The notes beneath the pieces were generated by a model. That model had not been told where the DNA came from. It saw only the letters and a program-made list of their open reading frames with translations, and ran no database searches. A stretch of 63,420 nt of DNA from Treponema sp. GTDB lineage: Bacteria; Spirochaetota; Spirochaetia; Treponematales; Treponemataceae. The stretch spans positions 1-63,420 of the forward strand of contig JAEETM010000010.1 of the NCBI GenBank assembly GCA_016290335.1, written 5' to 3'. Of this stretch, positions 9,073-17,166 are shown piece by piece; position 1 is the first letter of the stretch; the number at the start of each line of letters is the position of its first letter. The translations under genes and the position numbers were made by a program.

Positions 9073-10129
9073 TAATCTGCTTCTCCTTGTTCTGTTCTGT
9101 TACAAATTGTATAAAGTAATCTTCTAGTGTTTTGTGTGGACCTTCAAGATTTAGTCTTGCTCTTGAACGTGCATTATCACGACGTATAGTATATAGCGAA
9201 TAAAAGTCTCGGTAGTCAAGCCCCGCATCAGCCTTTACGTGTTCACCAAGGAACTTAGAAACTTCATCACGACCGATAGCCGGGATTCCCTTAGTTTTTA
9301 AGTTTGCGCGAAGTGAAAGAATCTGCTCGTAGGAAATGCCAAAAAGGAACTCTTCCATTGCCTGCGAAACTCCCTGATTGCTGAGCTTCTGTTTTATAAA
9401 GCTAATCCACTGGTCGTCCATCTGCATGGAAATTAAAAGCAGCTCACTTGTTCCCATCATTGTTCCAAAAGCAGGTGCAAGTTTACGGCGGGCGGTCCAA
9501 ACTGATTGTAAAACGGGAGCAACATTTTCTATAGTCTGGTCGTTCCAGTGTTCCCAAAGCAGCAAGAGAGATAAAGCCCACTCGCGGCGGAAATCAATTG
9601 GCTGGGAGGTGTCGCGGATTAAGTTCAGGTAAACGTCTTCTACCAGCAGGGAGAACATAGAAAGAATTGTTTCCGATTCAAGGGCTCTGGCAACATAGTC
9701 GTATTCGGCGCCCATGTGGGAAACATATTTTTGCAGCGAAGATAGAGTGTGTGTTTTTGCAACAAGCAGACCTTTTCCCAATACCGCTTTTGATGGAAGC
9801 TGGAGGGTTGTGTCGCCGGCATCCTGGTGGTCAATGAGGGAGTCAATAAGGGAAGTTGGGGTGCGTTCGCCGCCGATGAGGTTGTGACGTTCCAAAAGTG
9901 ACGGGAAGCAGGCAACAGCCCGAGCAAGCTGCTCCAAATCTTTGAGGCGCTCTTGAAAGTTTTCTGCTTTATCTTTATCAACTTCTTTTATAACAGGAAG
10001 TATTCCGTTAACCAGCTTTTTCTGATTTTCCGTAAACACTTCTGCATTTTGTGTAGATTGAGGAACTTCTGATTCTTGGTCGAAGAAGGTCGAAATGTCG
10101 ACCTGTTCAAAATCTTCTGTACTTTCCAT
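9050..10129 (-). CDS. Conserved-looking protein of unknown function
   Basis: I do not recognise this 359-residue protein. It has no signal peptide or membrane segment and begins with an acidic, disordered-looking stretch (about residues 1-35). The rest looks alpha-helical, with Leu-rich segments such as ALSLLLLWEHWN and MEEFLFGISYEQILSL and a basic patch RRDNARSRARLNLEGPHKT near the end. It is the first gene of an overlapping three-gene unit with the XRE-cupin regulator and the NAGPA lipoprotein. It is divergent from the VWA gene across a 160-base AT-rich gap. Frame integrity and overlap support a real gene. Confidence 0.7.
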   Translation of the reverse strand: MESTEDFEQVDISTFFDQESEVPQSTQNAEVFTENQKKLVNGILPVIKEVDKDKAENFQERLKDLEQLARAVACFPSLLERHNLIGGERTPTSLIDSLIDHQDAGDTTLQLPSKAVLGKGLLVAKTHTLSSLQKYVSHMGAEYDYVARALESETILSMFSLLVEDVYLNLIRDTSQPIDFRREWALSLLLLWEHWNDQTIENVAPVLQSVWTARRKLAPAFGTMMGTSELLLISMQMDDQWISFIKQKLSNQGVSQAMEEFLFGISYEQILSLRANLKTKGIPAIGRDEVSKFLGEHVKADAGLDYRDFYSLYTIRRDNARSRARLNLEGPHKTLEDYFIQFVTEQNKEKQINDTFAKS

Positions 10130-10292
10130 AATAAGACGTAATACCTCTAAATAGTAGTTGTAAATCGTTCAACTTAAAAAATATTTAAGAAATATTAAGT
10201 ATTATTTAATTATAAAGCATAATCTGTATTTTTCAATGGAAAAAATAACATATTTTAATAAAACGAGGTGGATTCCGTCCGATAACATAAGT

Positions 10293-11537
10293 ATGAAGAA
10301 GAGAAAAATTGTTTTTGTTTTATTTTTGATGATGATGGGCGCCTTTTGTTTTGCGCAGGAAGCACAGAAAATCGTTTATACCGAAAAACAAAATTCAATG
10401 CGCATAAAGGCGAGCGATATCAGACTTATTCCCGAAAAGGACGGCGCTTTTGGCGATGGAGGCTATCATCTTTATATCAGGAAGCTTCCGCAGATTGAGT
10501 CCGTACTGCTTACAGAAACAACAAAAGACCCGGAAGGAAAATCAGACAGCTATGCGTACAGGGCTGCTGAATATAATTCTATAAATGGTGATGAAATCCG
10601 CTATCTTGACGGTAAGCCCCTTGTTTCCGAAGGTGCAAAATATAGTCTTGTGGATTCATCTACAGAAAAAACTGATTTTTTTGGTGAAGCCTTCCATATA
10701 TATATTCCTGCCAAGCTGATTTATGGTTATCCCTGGTCGCGAAACGGCGAAATTGAAATTGGAAAAGGTACCTTTATCAATATCAGAACTTTTGAAAAAA
10801 AATATGCGGATTATACCGGCGATTATATGGACAGTCCATTTATGTTTAATCTGGAAACCCGCAAAAAGCCAAAGCCAAAGAAAAATCCTCCGGTTAAAGA
10901 GCCAGAACCTGAACCTGCTCCGGAACCGGTTATTCTTACAGATGATTATAATCCTGTTGCGGGGGAAAAGTTCAAAGAAATCTCTGAGGAAATAACTTAT
11001 TCAAAGGGGCCGGAAACTATTGTTGAAGATATAAACAAAATCCTTGAGGAAGTTGAAGATAAGGATAATCTTGATGTAGTTTTTGCGATTGATGCAACCG
11101 GCAGTATGAAAAATGATCTGGCAGTTTTGAAAAAAGATTTAATGCCATCTCTTCTTGATACCTTTAAGGATGCTCCTAATGCGCGTTTTGGTCTGCTTTT
11201 TTACCGGGATTATGGTGATTCTTTCTCTTTCCGCGAACTTCCTGTAAAAATGTTCGACTTTACTACAAATCTTACAACCTTTACCAAAAACCTGAACTCA
11301 ATAAAGATTATCGGTAAAGAAGGCGGGGACATTCCTGAAGCCGTTTACGAGGCGATTTATGCTTCATCTGAGTTTTACAAATGGCGTCCGGGAGTTTCTA
11401 AGCTTATAATTTTGATTGGTGATGCCGAGCCGCATCCAACACCGCGTGGCACCAAAAAGTATTCCAAAGATTATGTAATGCTGGTGGCTTCGCAAAAGAA
11501 CATTAAGCTCAGGACAATTTTGTTACCGAATGATTAA
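10293..11537 (+). CDS. Exported von Willebrand factor A domain protein
   Basis: The frame opens at 10236, but the ATG at 10293 gives a clean signal peptide (MKKRKIVFVLFLMMMGAFCFAQ, cut after FAQ). The mature part has an unassigned beta-rich half (about 25-200) and a Pro/Glu/Lys linker (KPKPKKNPPVKEPEPEPAPEP). A VWA domain follows, with the MIDAS motif DATGS at about residue 268 and a GGDIPEA segment. It probably binds a protein partner in the periplasm through a metal-dependent adhesion site. It is followed after 57 bases by a TPR lipoprotein, likely the same transcript and perhaps the same complex. No specific function can be given. Confidence 0.82.
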   Translation: MKKRKIVFVLFLMMMGAFCFAQEAQKIVYTEKQNSMRIKASDIRLIPEKDGAFGDGGYHLYIRKLPQIESVLLTETTKDPEGKSDSYAYRAAEYNSINGDEIRYLDGKPLVSEGAKYSLVDSSTEKTDFFGEAFHIYIPAKLIYGYPWSRNGEIEIGKGTFINIRTFEKKYADYTGDYMDSPFMFNLETRKKPKPKKNPPVKEPEPEPAPEPVILTDDYNPVAGEKFKEISEEITYSKGPETIVEDINKILEEVEDKDNLDVVFAIDATGSMKNDLAVLKKDLMPSLLDTFKDAPNARFGLLFYRDYGDSFSFRELPVKMFDFTTNLTTFTKNLNSIKIIGKEGGDIPEAVYEAIYASSEFYKWRPGVSKLIILIGDAEPHPTPRGTKKYSKDYVMLVASQKNIKLRTILLPND

Positions 11538-11594
11538 TACAGTACTCACCGCACTATTGCCGACTTTTTGATATTGCTGTAAACTTAACTTATT

Positions 11595-11999
11595 ATGAAA
11601 AAGACAATTATCATCTTGACTATATCACTTTTGCTTGGTGCGGTTTTGGCACTTTCTGCCTGTAAATCTTTGCCGGAGATTCCGAATGATATGACGCAGG
11701 CGCAGCTCATTCAGAAAGGGCAGAATGCATTCAGTGCCGGTGATTATAAGGTGGCAGAATATTATTATCAGACATCTATCCAGCGATACGGAAACAATAC
11801 AGAAAGCTATATCGAATCAAAATACGAGCTCGGTCATCTTTATCTTAAAACAAAGGATTATGATAAAGCCGAAGAAGCATTTAACGAAATCCTTGAGCTT
11901 TACGAGTATGCTGCTGTTGGTGATTTACCGGCTTCCTACAAAAAGCTTGCAAACATCGGCTTAGGCAAAATCCCAAAGAAAAATACTCAAAAAGAATAG
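11595..11999 (+). CDS. TPR-repeat lipoprotein
   Basis: The 134-residue protein has a type-II signal sequence ending LALSACKS (lipidated Cys at about 23). It then has two to three tetratricopeptide-like helices: LIQKGQNAFSAGDYKVAEYYY, SKYELGHLYLKTKDYDKAEEAF and a degenerate third. Such short TPR lipoproteins serve as periplasmic scaffolds. It lies downstream of the VWA protein on the same strand. Confidence 0.85.
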   Translation: MKKTIIILTISLLLGAVLALSACKSLPEIPNDMTQAQLIQKGQNAFSAGDYKVAEYYYQTSIQRYGNNTESYIESKYELGHLYLKTKDYDKAEEAFNEILELYEYAAVGDLPASYKKLANIGLGKIPKKNTQKE

Positions 12000-12026
12000 C
12001 TGGACTTAAAGTTCGCCTAATTTTTT

Positions 12027-12095
12027 TTCACTTTTTTTAAACTTTTTCCTCAAAAAACCGCAGTTTTTCTCTAAGTTTTGACTATATTAATATGC
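12027..12095 (+). promoter_or_regulatory. Promoter-like block shared with 33863-33932
   Basis: This block runs TTCACTTTTTTT, A-rich spacer, GCAGTTTTT, then AAGTTTTGACTATATTAATATGC. The last about 36 bases are nearly identical to those at 33896-33932, ahead of the broken PD-(D/E)XK gene. TTGACT and TATATT are both present, so it is probably a promoter. It begins 30 bases after the TPR gene and drives the leader and nuclease-like gene that follow. Confidence 0.6.
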
Positions 12096-12235
12096 GGTCT
12101 TTTGCTTATTGGTAGCTAGACATTTTAACCGACCGCATATGCAGTTTTCCGGGGGGAAAACTGCACACGAAAAGAGTCGCACTTGAAAAGGCACACTAAA
12201 AAAGGTGTACTAAAAGATTGCACATTTAAAGGGGG
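12093..12235 (+). promoter_or_regulatory. Structured 5' leader of the endonuclease/phosphatase gene
   Basis: TGCGGTC (12093-12099) pairs with GACCGCA (12131-12137). Directly behind is a perfect 10-bp hairpin GCAGTTTTCC / GGAAAACTGC (12141-12164) with a GGGG loop. A run of related short units follows, each GCAC- or GTGT-like and ending in (T/G)AAAAG, up to AAAGGGGG, the ribosome site. It is too structured to be plain spacer. I cannot match it to a known riboswitch. Confidence 0.5.
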
Positions 12236-12241
12236 TTGAAA

Positions 12242-13252
12242 ATGAGGTTTTTCAGGTTTTTGGGGACGAGCATTTGGCTGGCGGTGGTTGTTGTATTTTC
12301 TTCGGCGTGTGCGGCGGAGGGAAAGGGGGATTTGTCGGGAAGGGACAGTATTTCGCTTGTTTCGTGGAATGTTCAGACTTTTTTTGACGGTGAAAAAGAT
12401 GGTTGTGAGTATGCCGATTTTAAAAAGGCTGGAAACTGGAACAGGGAAAAATACACTGTACGTCTGGAGCGACTGTGCAATGCGATTGCGGCTTTAGATG
12501 CGGATGTTTTTGTTTTGATTGAAGTTGAGAATGAAAGTGTTCTGCAGGATATCAGTAATTGTTTTGCCGGCGGATCCTGGAAGACAAAGGATTTCTGGAA
12601 GTATTCCTGTTTTGCAAAGTCGGAAGGTTCTGCAATAGGAATGGGGATTTTATCCAGGTATGAGCTTTGTGATATGACTACGCATTTTATGGATGTTCGA
12701 ACTCAGGGAAGTGAAGAGCCGAGTTTGCGTTATTTAATTCAGGTTACGGTTGATTGCGGCGAAAGAGAGTTTGTTCTTTTTGCGAATCACTGGAAGTCCA
12801 TGTCGGGTGGCGAGGCTGAAACTGAGATTTGGCGTGACTGGCAGGAATCGGTGCTTGCTTCAAGGCTGGTTGAATTGAGTAACGGGGGATTTTTACCGTC
12901 AGCTGTTATTTGCGGTGATTTTAACAGGGATGTGAGTAAGTTTGCTTTTGCAGATGGAGAAATTTTGTTAAAAGGTGCGGGGCTTGGGGAAGAAAGTTCT
13001 GTAAGGGTTTATTCTCCCTGGTTTACTAAAAATGGAGCTTATTCTACGGAAACGGGAAGCTATTATTTTGACGATAAGTGGGAACGCATAGATAACATTT
13101 TTACCTGCGGAAACATAAGACTTACATTTTTCGAACCAGCCGCACGTTCACCCTGGACAACTGATGATAAAATCCCTTTTTCGTATAAGCTTTATAATGG
13201 CGAAGGGTATTCAGACCATTTGCCCTTGTTCTGTAGATTTGTGATTGAATGA
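12242..13252 (+). CDS. Lipoprotein of the endonuclease/exonuclease/phosphatase family
   Basis: The protein has 336 residues from the ATG at 12242, which sits behind AAAGGGGG; the frame also offers a TTG at 12236. The lipobox is VVFSSAC. EEP-fold motifs follow in order: LVSWNVQTFFDG (Asn), VFVLIEVENES (metal-binding Glu), FVLFANHWKS (His), VICGDFNRD (Asp/Asn) and GYSDHLPLFC (catalytic Asp-His). All residues needed for a Mg-dependent phosphodiesterase or nuclease are present. Being lipid-anchored, it may degrade extracellular DNA or cleave a surface phosphodiester. It stands behind its own structured leader. Confidence 0.85.
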   Translation: MRFFRFLGTSIWLAVVVVFSSACAAEGKGDLSGRDSISLVSWNVQTFFDGEKDGCEYADFKKAGNWNREKYTVRLERLCNAIAALDADVFVLIEVENESVLQDISNCFAGGSWKTKDFWKYSCFAKSEGSAIGMGILSRYELCDMTTHFMDVRTQGSEEPSLRYLIQVTVDCGEREFVLFANHWKSMSGGEAETEIWRDWQESVLASRLVELSNGGFLPSAVICGDFNRDVSKFAFADGEILLKGAGLGEESSVRVYSPWFTKNGAYSTETGSYYFDDKWERIDNIFTCGNIRLTFFEPAARSPWTTDDKIPFSYKLYNGEGYSDHLPLFCRFVIE

Positions 13253-13254
13253 TT

Positions 13255-13821
13255 TTACGGGGCAGGTTGGATTAGTCTGCTGTTTTGGAAAAGGGTGCTC
13301 CAGGAATGAAGAGATTTGATTAGTGGTAAATCTTTGTTTGTGCTGGCGGCGAAAAGGAGAGTGGAAGTTGGGAGGGGGGCGATTTTGTCAGCAAGTTTTT
13401 GAAACTCGGCTGCGAAGTTCAAGCTTTGCGGGGCTTGGTCTGGGAAAAGGATGATTAAAGCCTTTGGGAAAGCTGGTGGAAATTGTTCTGGAAAAGACTT
13501 ATCCATCGGGCTTTTTTCTGAAAGAGACTTATTCATCGCGCTTTTTTTTGCGAGAAACTCTTCCGGTGTGCTTGCTTCTGCCAGTGGTTTTACGGTGATT
13601 TTGATTCCGTTTTCTGTAAGGTGACTGACAATATCAGAGCAGAGCTTTAGGGTGGAGGGCTCGAACCAGATGGAACATTCAGAATAATCGTTAATAAAGC
13701 TTGTATAGCAGAGCATTTGGAGAAGATTCAGAATATTGTCTTTGAGGGTAGCTTGAGTTCCGCTTATTGCTGTTTTGTTAATTATCATATAGATAATTTT
13801 AAGATAAAAAGAAATTGACAT
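13255..13821 (-). CDS. Hypothetical protein, Pro/Ser/Lys-rich linker
   Basis: I do not recognise this frame of up to 188 residues. An ATG at 13788 (MIINKTAISGTQATLK) is an alternative start, and neither start has a clear ribosome site. Residues about 15-85 look like an alpha/beta domain. Residues about 85-120 contain a small internal duplication (KSAMNKSLSEKS, then KSPMDKSF), and the C-terminus is again alpha/beta. The gene converges on the nuclease gene with a 2-base gap. No membrane segment or signal peptide is evident. It may be a real but fast-evolving gene. Confidence 0.5.
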   Translation of the reverse strand: MSISFYLKIIYMIINKTAISGTQATLKDNILNLLQMLCYTSFINDYSECSIWFEPSTLKLCSDIVSHLTENGIKITVKPLAEASTPEEFLAKKSAMNKSLSEKSPMDKSFPEQFPPAFPKALIILFPDQAPQSLNFAAEFQKLADKIAPLPTSTLLFAASTNKDLPLIKSLHSWSTLFQNSRLIQPAP

Positions 13822-13840
13822 CTAGTGAGTGTCATATAAT
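13815..13840 (+). promoter_or_regulatory. Possible promoter/operator upstream of the small XRE gene
   Basis: TTGACA and TATAAT are 14 bases apart, shorter than usual, and TGACA ... TGTCA arms (13816-13834) overlap the pair. This would suit an autoregulated promoter for the gene at 13914, but the spacing weakens the call. Confidence 0.35.
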
Positions 13841-13913
13841 TTTTTGGATGAATTAAAATTTCCTTGAGAATTATCAGCTGATTTTCAGCAGGAAGTAAAT
13901 CCCAGGGAATCCG

Positions 13914-14249
13914 ATGTATAAGAACAAAAATGGCGACAGAAACAATATAGCAGGAATCAATGTAAGGAGGCTTAGATTACAACAAGATCCGGTATGGTCG
14001 CAGAGGGAGCTGTCCGATAAACTTCAGCTTTTTAATCACGATATAGGCAAAAATGCAATCCAGCAAATGGAAGCCGGTACAAGATTTATCACTGATATTG
14101 AACTTAAGGCACTGGCTGAAGTTTTTAAGGTTTCTGTGGAGGAATTGCTTACGGTGCCGAGTCAGTCTCCTGGAAAAGCAAAGTATTCTAAGGATGAACA
14201 ATCGGGTGAACGTTTGATTGCAGAAGATGCAAAGTATAAGGCTGATTAA
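13914..14249 (+). CDS. Small XRE-type helix-turn-helix protein
   Basis: This 111-residue protein has an XRE-like DNA-binding domain at about 12-80: AGINVRRLRLQQDPVWSQRE, LSDKLQLFNHDIGKNAIQQ, MEAGTRFITDIELKALAEVF, then KVSVEELL. The tail is charged and disordered. It stands 53 bases ahead of purE, but a separate promoter for purE seems likely (AT-rich TATATGATATAAAT just before it). The target is unknown; autoregulation through the arms at 13816 is possible. Confidence 0.8.
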   Translation: MYKNKNGDRNNIAGINVRRLRLQQDPVWSQRELSDKLQLFNHDIGKNAIQQMEAGTRFITDIELKALAEVFKVSVEELLTVPSQSPGKAKYSKDEQSGERLIAEDAKYKAD

Positions 14250-14302
14250 AACGGAATCTCTACCCGATTAACTTAATTCTAATTATATGATATAAATACT
14301 CT

Positions 14303-14797
14303 ATGAAAGTTGCGATTTTTTTTGGGTCTAAGTCTGATAAGGACACGATGAAAAAGGCTGCCGACGTTTTAAAAGAGTTCGGCGTGGAATACAAAGCATT
14401 TATCATTTCTGCCCACAGAGCTGGTGAGCTTTTGCGCGAAACTGTAAAGAAGGTTGAGGCCGACGGTTTTGAAGTTATTATTGCCGGGGCTGGTCTTGCA
14501 GCTGCTCTTCCTGGTGTTATTGCTGGAATTACAACATTGCCTGTAATCGGTGTTCCGCTTGAGTGCCTTTCTGATAAATCGAACGGGCTTGGTGGAATGG
14601 ATGCACTTCTTTCTATAGTACAAATGCCTCCTCAGATTCCGGTTGCAACAGTTGGTATTGGCAATGCAAAAAATGCAGGGTATTTGGCGGTTCAGATTCT
14701 GGCGATAAAGTATCCGGAATTACGTGAGAAGTTAGTGGCTTTCCGTGCTAAGTTGGCATTGGATGCGGCTGAAAGTGGAATTGATATAACATTTTAA
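14303..14797 (+). CDS. purE: Phosphoribosylaminoimidazole carboxylase catalytic subunit PurE
   Basis: At 164 residues it has the class-I PurE signature: IFFGSKSDKDTMKKA (phosphate loop), FIISAHRAGELL (SAHR motif), IIAGAGLAAALPGVIAGITT and PVIGVPLECLSDKSNGLGGMDALLS. It converts N5-CAIR or AIR to CAIR in purine synthesis. No purK is present in the window, so whether it works as mutase or carboxylase is open; some treponemes are known to have an AIR-carboxylase type of PurE. It is the first gene of purE-purM-purN, with a structured GC-rich gap before purM. Confidence 0.92.
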   Translation: MKVAIFFGSKSDKDTMKKAADVLKEFGVEYKAFIISAHRAGELLRETVKKVEADGFEVIIAGAGLAAALPGVIAGITTLPVIGVPLECLSDKSNGLGGMDALLSIVQMPPQIPVATVGIGNAKNAGYLAVQILAIKYPELREKLVAFRAKLALDAAESGIDITF

Positions 14798-14799
14798 GT

Positions 14800-14945
14800 C
14801 TATGCGTTAGCGATGTGAAGGGCGGCGGAGCCGTTCCGTAGTGGCGGTGGTTGAGACTGGCGAAACCACCAGAACGAAGGAATGAAGCGAAAGCGGAACC
14901 CGGAACGTAGCGACCCGAGCGCAGCGAGGGGAACGCCCAAAAAAC
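14800..14945 (+). repeat. GC-rich structured intergenic element
   Basis: The gap between purE and purM is markedly GC-rich against AT-rich neighbours. It carries repeated short words (GCGTTAGCGA, GAACGTAGCGA, GAGCGCAGCGA, GGCGGCGGAG) and a 7-bp stem GGTGGTT/AACCACC (14846-14870). It ends just before the purM ribosome site AGGAG. It resembles a dispersed intergenic repeat unit rather than coding DNA; the ORFs through it have no family features. Confidence 0.5.
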
Positions 14946-14958
14946 ATAGGAGAAGATA

Positions 14959-16053
14959 ATGGCATCTTACAAAGAATCAGGTGTTGATGTTGAAGAAGGT
15001 TACCGCGCGGTAAATAAGTACAAAGAGCATGCAAAAAGGACTGCAATTCCGGGGCTGTTGACTGGCTTGGGAAGCTTTAACGGGATGTTCGAAGTTCCAA
15101 AGGGTGTAAAAAATCCTGTAATGGTAAGTGGAACTGATGGTGTTGGAACCAAGCTTGATATTGCCTTCCAGATGAAAAAATACGACACAGTTGGTATTGA
15201 TTGTGTTGCAATGAGTGTAAACGATATCCTTTGTTCCGGCGTGCAGCCGCTTTTCTTCCTTGATTACATTGCCTGTGGTAAGCTTGATGCCGATGTTGCT
15301 GCCGATTTGGTAAAGGGTGTTGCAGATGGTTGTGTTGAAACCGGATGTGCGCTTCTTGGTGGCGAGACAGCCGAAATGCCAGGTTTTTATGATGTTGGAA
15401 AATATGACTTGGCTGGCTTTGGTGTAGGTATTGGTGATAAAAAAGAAATGATTACCGGCGAAGATATAAAGGATGGCGATGTTCTGATTGGCTTGAGCTC
15501 TACTGGTGTTCATTCAAACGGTTTTAGTCTTGTAAGAAAGCTTGTTCCAAATCCTAATGATCCATTTGTTGTAGATGGCAAGGATACAGGAAAAACTATT
15601 GGCGAAGTTCTTCTTACTCCAACACGCATTTATGTTAAGCCTGTAATGGAAGTGCTTGGAAAATACCGCAAGTCAATTCACGGAATGGTTCACGTGACTG
15701 GTGGCGGCTTCTTTGAAAATATCCCTCGTATGTATCCAAAAGCAAAGAACGGTAAAAAGCAGCTTGTTTCTGTGATTAAGCGTGCTTCCTGGGATATCCC
15801 TGCAATCTTTGGTGAGTTGATTCGCCGCGGTGCTGATTTTGATAATGTTTACAACACCTTTAATATGGGAATTGGTTTTGTTCTTGATGTTGCAGCTAAG
15901 GATGCTGATGCTATTATCGATATGTTCAACGCAAATGCTTCTAAGTATGCACGTCCAGGCGAGGCTCCAATGAAGGCTTACAGAATCGGTAGAACTGCTT
16001 ATGCAGCTGGTGAAGTAAACGGTCAGCGCGATGCAGTTTTGTTTGAGGACTAA
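14959..16053 (+). CDS. purM: Phosphoribosylformylglycinamidine cyclo-ligase (AIR synthetase)
   Basis: This 364-residue PurM catalyses the ATP-dependent ring closure to AIR. Seen motifs are VSGTDGVGTKLDIAFQM (ATP/metal loop), AMSVNDILCSGVQPLFFLDY, LLGGETAEMPGFYDVGKYDL, IGLSSTGVHSNGFSLVRK and HVTGGGFFENIPRM. The length is usual. AGGAG precedes the ATG, and the stop abuts the ATG of purN (TAA ATG), which implies coupled translation. Confidence 0.95.
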   Translation: MASYKESGVDVEEGYRAVNKYKEHAKRTAIPGLLTGLGSFNGMFEVPKGVKNPVMVSGTDGVGTKLDIAFQMKKYDTVGIDCVAMSVNDILCSGVQPLFFLDYIACGKLDADVAADLVKGVADGCVETGCALLGGETAEMPGFYDVGKYDLAGFGVGIGDKKEMITGEDIKDGDVLIGLSSTGVHSNGFSLVRKLVPNPNDPFVVDGKDTGKTIGEVLLTPTRIYVKPVMEVLGKYRKSIHGMVHVTGGGFFENIPRMYPKAKNGKKQLVSVIKRASWDIPAIFGELIRRGADFDNVYNTFNMGIGFVLDVAAKDADAIIDMFNANASKYARPGEAPMKAYRIGRTAYAAGEVNGQRDAVLFED

Positions 16054-16686
16054 ATGATGGCAAAGAAAGTTGCAGTGTTGGTGAGCGGTGGGGGAACTAA
16101 TCTCCAGGCTTTGATTGATTATCAGATGGAAAAGGGGAAAGATTGCCCTTACGAAATTGTGGTTGTTATAAGCGACCACAAGGATGCCTTTGCCCTGGAG
16201 CGGGCTGCAAAAGCTGGGATTCCTTCTGCGGTAACTTCGCCATACAGTGTGATGGGAAAAGAGGTTGCCCAGGCTGCCAGTCGTGACGAAAAAAGGCTGG
16301 CGGTTAGCAATGCAATGCTTGCTGTTTGCCGTGAGCATAAGGCAGAAATTATTGTTGAAGCCGGCTGCCTTACTGTGTTGGCTGGTGAGATTTTAACTGA
16401 ATATTCAAATAAGATTATAAACCTGCATCCGGCACTGCTGCCAAAATATGGTGGTGTGGGGATGTGGGGACATCACGTGCACGAGGCTGTGCTTGCAGCC
16501 GGCGAAAAGGAAAGTGGCTGTACGGTGCATCTTGTAAATGAAGTGTGTGATGGGGGCGAGATTCTTTTACAGAAGAAGGTGCCGGTTTTGCCAGGTGATA
16601 CTCCTGATTCTTTATATGCGCGGATTGCACCGGTAGAGCACGAAGCTTTGCTGGAAGGTCTGCTGCTTTTGTGTGAGCGCGGATAG
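16054..16686 (+). CDS. purN: Phosphoribosylglycinamide formyltransferase (GAR transformylase)
   Basis: The 210-residue protein has the N-terminal nucleotide loop VLVSGGGTNLQALIDYQ and the catalytic core INLHPALLPKYGGVGMWGHHV (Asn and His), with HLVNEVCDGGEIL supplying the Asp. It transfers formyl from 10-formyl-THF to GAR. Between core and helix it carries GGVGMWGHHVHEAV instead of the proteobacterial PGLHA sequence, as in the clostridial/spirochaete branch. Start 16054 or 16057 is equivalent (ATGATG). Its stop codon overlaps repeat copy D, which probably forms the 3' hairpin of the pur transcript. Confidence 0.93.
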   Translation: MMAKKVAVLVSGGGTNLQALIDYQMEKGKDCPYEIVVVISDHKDAFALERAAKAGIPSAVTSPYSVMGKEVAQAASRDEKRLAVSNAMLAVCREHKAEIIVEAGCLTVLAGEILTEYSNKIINLHPALLPKYGGVGMWGHHVHEAVLAAGEKESGCTVHLVNEVCDGGEILLQKKVPVLPGDTPDSLYARIAPVEHEALLEGLLLLCERG

Positions 16687-16713
16687 ATTGTCGGGTCAAG
16701 CCCGACAATGACA
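16685..16713 (+). repeat. Dispersed palindromic repeat, copy D
   Basis: AGATTGTCGGGTCAAGCCCG continues with ACAATGACA. The perfect 9-bp arms ATTGTCGGG and CCCGACAAT surround TCAAG. It overlaps the purN stop and lies between convergent purN and cdd, where it could protect or end both transcripts. Confidence 0.85.
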
Positions 16714-16718
16714 AGGTG

Positions 16719-17144
16719 TTATAAACTAAAACTTTCCGGAAGCAAATCGCCGAGTGTGAAAACCTTATATTCCTCCGGGCTCTTTGCAAGAATTATTTCA
16801 AAATCCTTTTTACAAAACTCTGCCATAACCTGTCGGCAAACTCCGCAGGGCGGACAAAAATCCTTTATTACAGGCTTACCGTTTTCATCCTCAGGGCCGC
16901 CAACAACAGCAATAGCCTTAAAGTTAAGTTTGCCTTCACTAACAGCCTTGAAAATGGCGGTGCGTTCTGCACAGTTACTGGGACCGTAAGCGGCATTTTC
17001 TATGTTGCAGCCGGTGAATAAAGTTCCGTCATCTGCAAGAAGTGCTGCACCCACATGAAAGTGTGAATAAGGTACATAAGAAAAATCCAGCATTTTGATT
17101 GCGGAAGAGATGAGTGATTTGTAAGTTTGTTCGTTTGTGTTCAT
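16719..17144 (-). CDS. cdd: Cytidine deaminase
   Basis: The 141-residue protein is a homotetrameric-type cytidine deaminase. It has FSYVPYSHFHVGAALL, the catalytic CNIENAAYGPSNCAERTAIF (Cys and Glu of C-A-E) and the zinc pair PPCGVCRQVMAEF. It converts cytidine or deoxycytidine to uridine in pyrimidine salvage. It is convergent with purN and seems to be monocistronic. Confidence 0.95.
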   Translation of the reverse strand: MNTNEQTYKSLISSAIKMLDFSYVPYSHFHVGAALLADDGTLFTGCNIENAAYGPSNCAERTAIFKAVSEGKLNFKAIAVVGGPEDENGKPVIKDFCPPCGVCRQVMAEFCKKDFEIILAKSPEEYKVFTLGDLLPESFSL

Positions 17145-17166
17145 AAGAATATTTTAGCATAAGTAT

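Noticed and set aside
12093..12235. Known riboswitch (purine, TPP, SAM or cobalamin)
   Set aside because: None of the conserved core sequences are present; only hairpins and short repeats are seen.
14250..14302. Purine riboswitch or PurR box ahead of purE
   Set aside because: The 53-base gap is too short for a riboswitch and shows no palindrome; only an AT-rich promoter-like stretch.
14977..15513. Minus-strand ORF of 178 codons
   Set aside because: It is a shadow of purM, which has full family motifs in the other frame.
15673..16338. Minus-strand ORF of 221 codons across purM and purN
   Set aside because: It crosses two well-defined genes and has no start signal or domain.
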